Positions 60,076 through 64,000 of a stretch of 64,000 nucleotides of DNA are shown one piece after another. The stretch is from positions 47,159,093 to 47,223,092 of the forward strand of contig OZ024890.1 of NCBI GenBank assembly GCA_964017195.1, written 5' to 3'. Position 1 is the stretch's first letter; each line of letters starts with the position of its first letter. A model generated the notes under the pieces. The model saw only the letters and a program-made list of their open reading frames with translations. It had not been told where the DNA came from and made no database searches. The stretch is from Siderastrea radians (lineage: Eukaryota > Cnidaria > Anthozoa > Scleractinia > Rhizangiidae). A program made the translations under genes and the position numbers.

Positions 60076-60389
60076 TGATGAGCAGTTCGATAAAAAAGAG
60101 TGAAATAACTGCTAGCAACGATTTCCTATCATATGTGTTACAGTACACGTGAATCTTGTATGAGGACCTGTGACGCTACCAGTCTTGACAGAGGACGGTG
60201 GTGACGGTGGTCACGTTTAAGTTCTAGTGTGCTGTGTAACCTGGCCTATTAACAAACCACTTCATTTCCGGCCAAGGGAAGTCCCGACAACAGGTTGTTT
60301 TAGGCAAGAACGTCATGCTAGCCCACATATAAGGCACTAATGATATATACAACCTTTTATAAAAATAAACAAATGCACGAATGCGATTA

Positions 60390-60713
60390 CTTCACCTACA
60401 CTCACTTACCTTCACCTGTACTCACTTACCCTCACTTGTTCTCACTTTTCTTCACATGTACTCAGTTTCCTCCACTTTTACTCACTGCCTTCACTTGTAC
60501 TCACTTACTTCACCAATACTCAATTACCATCACTTACCTTCACTTGTACTCACTTATCTTCACTTGTACTCATTTACCTTCACTCATGTGCACTTTCCTT
60601 CACTTGTACTCACTTACATCACTTACCTTCACTTGTACTCACTTACCTTTCCTTGTACTCACTTATCTTCACTTTTACTCCCTTACCTTCCCTCATACGC
60701 ACTTTCCTTCACC
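60390..60713. repeat. 20-bp-unit satellite, left block
   Basis: Degenerate tandem units of the form TTCACTTGTACTCACTTACC. This block is more diverged than the right block and is separated from it by the element at 60721-61432. Confidence 0.9.
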
Positions 60714-60720
60714 GAGGGTT

Positions 60721-61432
60721 GTCCAATACACCCAAACTGACTCGATTCGTCTAAGGTAGTGACAAATCGTCCGTTGTGTAGTCGATTCGACTAACTGGAA
60801 AGTCGATTTGCGAGACACTTAGAAAAAAACACACAAGAAGGCGAACAGGGAGGGTAGGAAAAGTGGTCAGTCGAATCGACTCGCTTTAAGAACGAGGAAG
60901 GTTCATGTTATCTTCTTGTCGTTCCGTTCTCAAATCCTTCAAATCGACAACACAAGCGAGGGAGAAGGTTCATTGCAATTTTCCTGTTTAGTGTCGCATC
61001 ACGCTTTAAGAACGAGGAAGGTTCATGTTATCTTCTTGTCGTTCCGTGTGCAAATCCTTCAGATCGACAATACAAGCGAGGAAGAAGATTCATTACAATG
61101 TTCCTGTTTAGTGTCGCATCATTGACGCTTTAAGAACGAGAAAGGTCCATGTTATGCGTTCCTTGTTGTCTTATTGTGTCACGCGCACATACTTGAAGGA
61201 CTTTACGACCTGATTTCCGTTGAGTCGAATCGACTTTTAGGAATACGAATCGAGTCGATTCGAGTCGATTCGTCAAATTTTTTCACCTCCCTGCGCATTT
61301 ATTCGCGACCTGACTTCCGGTAAGTCGAGTTCCGCTAAACGGACTTCCGGTGAGTCGGAAGTCTTTGATCCTCGAGCTGACTCGAATCGTCTTTGCTTTA
61401 AGACGATTCGACTCAGTTTGGGTGTATTGGAC
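60721..61432. mobile_element. 712-bp element with 32-bp TIRs inserted in the satellite
   Basis: Left end GTCCAATACACCCAAACTGA and right end its inverse, matching over about 32 bp with two differences. Inside are three copies of a ~120-bp repeat starting 'cgctttaagaacgag' (60882, 61002, 61126) and several 'gagtcgaatcgactt'-like short palindromes. The 20-bp satellite lies on both sides, so the element interrupts the array. No clean target duplication is visible and no protein is encoded. Confidence 0.75.
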
Positions 61433-61438
61433 ATGAGT

Positions 61439-64000
61439 GCCTTCACCTGTACTCACTTACCATCACTCATACGCACTTTCCTTCACCTGTACTCGTTACC
61501 TTCACTCATACGCACTTCCCTTCACTTGTACTCACTTAAGTACCTTCACTCATACGCACTTTCCTTCACTTGTACTCACTTACCTTCACTCATACACACT
61601 TTCCTTCAATTGTACTCACTTAAACTCATACGCACTTTCCTTCAGTTGTACTCACTTACCTTCACTTGTACTCATTTACCTTCACTCATACGCACTTTTC
61701 TTCACTTGTACTCACTTACCTTCACTTGTACGCACTTACCTTCACTTGTACTCATTTACATTCACTCATACGCACTTTCTTTCACTTGTACTCACTATCC
61801 TTCACTTGTACTCACTTACCTTCACTTGTACTCATTTACCTTCACTCATATGCACTTTTCTTCACTTGTACTCACTTACCTTCACTTGTACGCACTTACC
61901 TTCACTTGTACTCATTTACCTTCACTCATACGCACTTTCTTTCACTTGTACTCATTTGCCTTCACTCATACGCACTTTCCTTCACTTGTACTCACTTACC
62001 CTCACTTGTACTTACTATCCTTCACTTGTACTCACTTACCTTCACTTGTACTCACTTACCTTCACTCATACGCACTTTCCTTCACTTGTACTCACTTACC
62101 TTCACTCATACACACTTTCCTTCAATTGTACTCACTTAAACTCATACGCACTTTCCTTCAGTTGTACTCACTTACCTTCACTCATACGCACTTTCCTTCA
62201 CTTGTACTCACTTACCTTCACTCATACACACTTTCCTTCAATTGTACTCACTTAAACTCATACGCACTTTCCTTCAGTTGTACTCACTTACCTTCACTTG
62301 TACTCATTTACCTTCACTCATACGCACTTTTCTTCACTTGTACTCACTTACCTTCACTTGTACGCACTTACCTTCACTTGTACTCATTTACATTCACTCA
62401 TACGCACTTTCTTTCACTTGTACTCACTATCCTTCACTTGTACTCACTTACCTTCACTTGTACTCATTTACCTTCACTCATATGCACTTTTCTTCACTTG
62501 TACTCACTTACCTTCACTTGTACGCACTTACCTTCACTTGTACTCATTTACCTTCACTCATACGCACTTTCTTTCACTTGTACTCATTTGCCTTCACTCA
62601 TACGCACTTTCCTTCACTTGTACTCACTTACCCTCACTTGTACTTACTATCCTTCACTTGTACTCACTTACCTTCACTTGTACTCACTTACCTTCACTCA
62701 TACGCACTTTCCTTCACTTGTACTCACTTACCTTCACTCATACACACTTTCCTTCAATTGTACTCACTTAAACTCATACGCACTTTCCTTCAGTTGTACT
62801 CACTTACCTTCACTTGTACTCATTTACCTTCACTCATACGCACTTTTCTTCACTTGTACTCACTTACCTTCACTTGTACTCATTTACCTTGACTCATACG
62901 CACTTTTCTTCAATTGTACTCACTTACCTTCACTTGTACGCACTTACCTTCACTTGTACTCATTTACATTCACTCATACGCACTTTCTTTCACTTGTACT
63001 CATTTACCTTCACTCATACGCACTTTCCTTCACTTGTACTCACTATCCTTCACTTGTACTCACTTACCTTCACTTGTACTCATTTACCTTCACTCATATG
63101 CACTTTTCTTCACTTGTACTCACTTACCTTCACTTGTACGCACTTACCTTCACTTGTACTCATTTACCTTCACTCATACGCACTTTCTTTCACTTGTACT
63201 CATTTGCCTTCACTCATACGCACTTTCCTTCACTTGTACTCACTTACCCTCACTTGTACTTACTATCCTTCACTTGTACTCACTTACCTTCACTTGTACT
63301 CACTTACCTTCACTCATACGCACTTTCCTTCACTTGTACTCACTTACCTTCACTCATACACACTTTCCTTCAATTGTACTCACTTAAACTCATACGCACT
63401 TTCCTTCAGTTGTACTCACTTACCTTCACTTGTACTCATTTACCTTCACTCATACGCACTTTTCTTCACTTGTACTCACTTACCTTCACTTGTACTCATT
63501 TACCTTGACTCATACGCACTTTTCTTCACTTGTACTCACTTACCTTCACTTGTACGCACTTACCTTCACTTGTACTCATTTACATTCACTCATACGCACT
63601 TTCTTTCACTTGTACTCATTTACCTTCACTCATACGCACTTTCCTTCACTTGTACTCACTATCCTTCACTTGTACTCACTTACCTTCACTCATATGCACT
63701 TTTCTTCACTTGTACTCACTTACCTTCACTTGTACGCACTTACCTTCACTTGTACTCATTTACCTTCACTCATACGCACTTTCTTTCACTTGTACTCATT
63801 TGCCTTCACTCATACGCACTTTCCTTCACTTGTACTCACTTACCCTCACTTGTACTTACTATCCTTCACTTGTACTCACTTACCCTCACTTGTACTCGCT
63901 TACCTTCACTCATACGCACTTTCCTTCACTTGTACTCACTTACCTTCACTCATACACACTTTCCTTCAATTGTACTCACTTAAACTCATACGCACTTTCC
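61439..64000. repeat. 20-bp-unit satellite with ~600-633-bp higher-order repeat, right block
   Basis: Two alternating 20-bp unit types, TTCACTTGTACTCACTTACC and TTCACTCATACGCACTTTCC, fill the block to the window edge. Irregular junctions 'cttaaactcatacgc' recur at about 61617, 62135, 62250, 62767, 63381 and 63980; spacings of about 633, 632, 614 and 599 reveal a higher-order unit. The unit lacks stops in every forward frame, and a 20-bp period gives the same 20-residue peptide in each, which explains open frames of up to 696 codons. No start context, intron signal or domain supports coding. Confidence 0.95.

Noticed and set aside
60340..60759. Open frames of 119-139 codons
   Set aside because: Same satellite artefact in the left block.
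61418..63508. A 696-codon open frame that could be a repetitive secreted or structural protein
   Set aside because: It arises because the 20-bp satellite unit has no stop in any forward frame; all frames give the same peptide, and there is no start context, signal peptide, domain or splice evidence.
60384..64000. CRISPR array, because of regular short repeats
   Set aside because: Units are contiguous without unique spacers, and the surrounding genes are animal genes with introns.

Overview
This is eukaryotic, animal nuclear DNA. It is AT-rich and holds three complete, intron-rich genes whose exon-intron junctions I could follow codon by codon. Between and inside them are many short, non-coding DNA-transposon derivatives (MITEs), a tRNA-derived SINE and satellite arrays. 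I see no bacterial gene and no intact transposase or reverse transcriptase. Metazoan gene families, introns of 0.1-6 kb and this repeat style suggest an anthozoan cnidarian such as a stony coral. That is inference from general character and would need a database search to confirm.

Layout. 1-1225: probable 3' end of an unidentified plus-strand gene with a serine-rich, basic C-terminus, interrupted by a foldback element. 1226-6423: intergenic, with repeats. 6424-19804 (+): a 14-exon beta-hexosaminidase of the HEXA/HEXB type, 535 aa. 19805-20748: short gap between converging genes. 20749-42957 (-): a 13-exon hnRNP-like RNA-binding protein with two RRMs, best matched to DAZAP1, 436 aa. 42958-49360: intergenic, rich in repeats and homopolymer tracts. 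49361-60075 (-): an 8-exon ZIP metal transporter of the SLC39A8/SLC39A14 type, 497 aa. 60076-64000: a large 20-bp-unit satellite array running off the right edge, interrupted by a roughly 712-bp element with terminal inverted repeats.

The three genes are ordinary housekeeping genes: lysosomal glycan degradation, mRNA processing and translation control, and divalent metal import. Nothing suggests that they form a pathway. HEX and the DAZAP1-like gene are tail to tail; the ZIP gene lies upstream of the DAZAP1-like gene on the same strand.

I found no convincing new biological system. The most notable unexplained structure is in the repeats: (i) three foldback elements that share a terminal TAGCCTG motif and carry 8- or 9-bp target duplications, (ii) a TTAA-flanked MITE family with about six copies, (iii) a 20-bp satellite with higher-order structure that is open in all three forward frames, and (iv) a roughly 105-bp tandem repeat found at two separate places.
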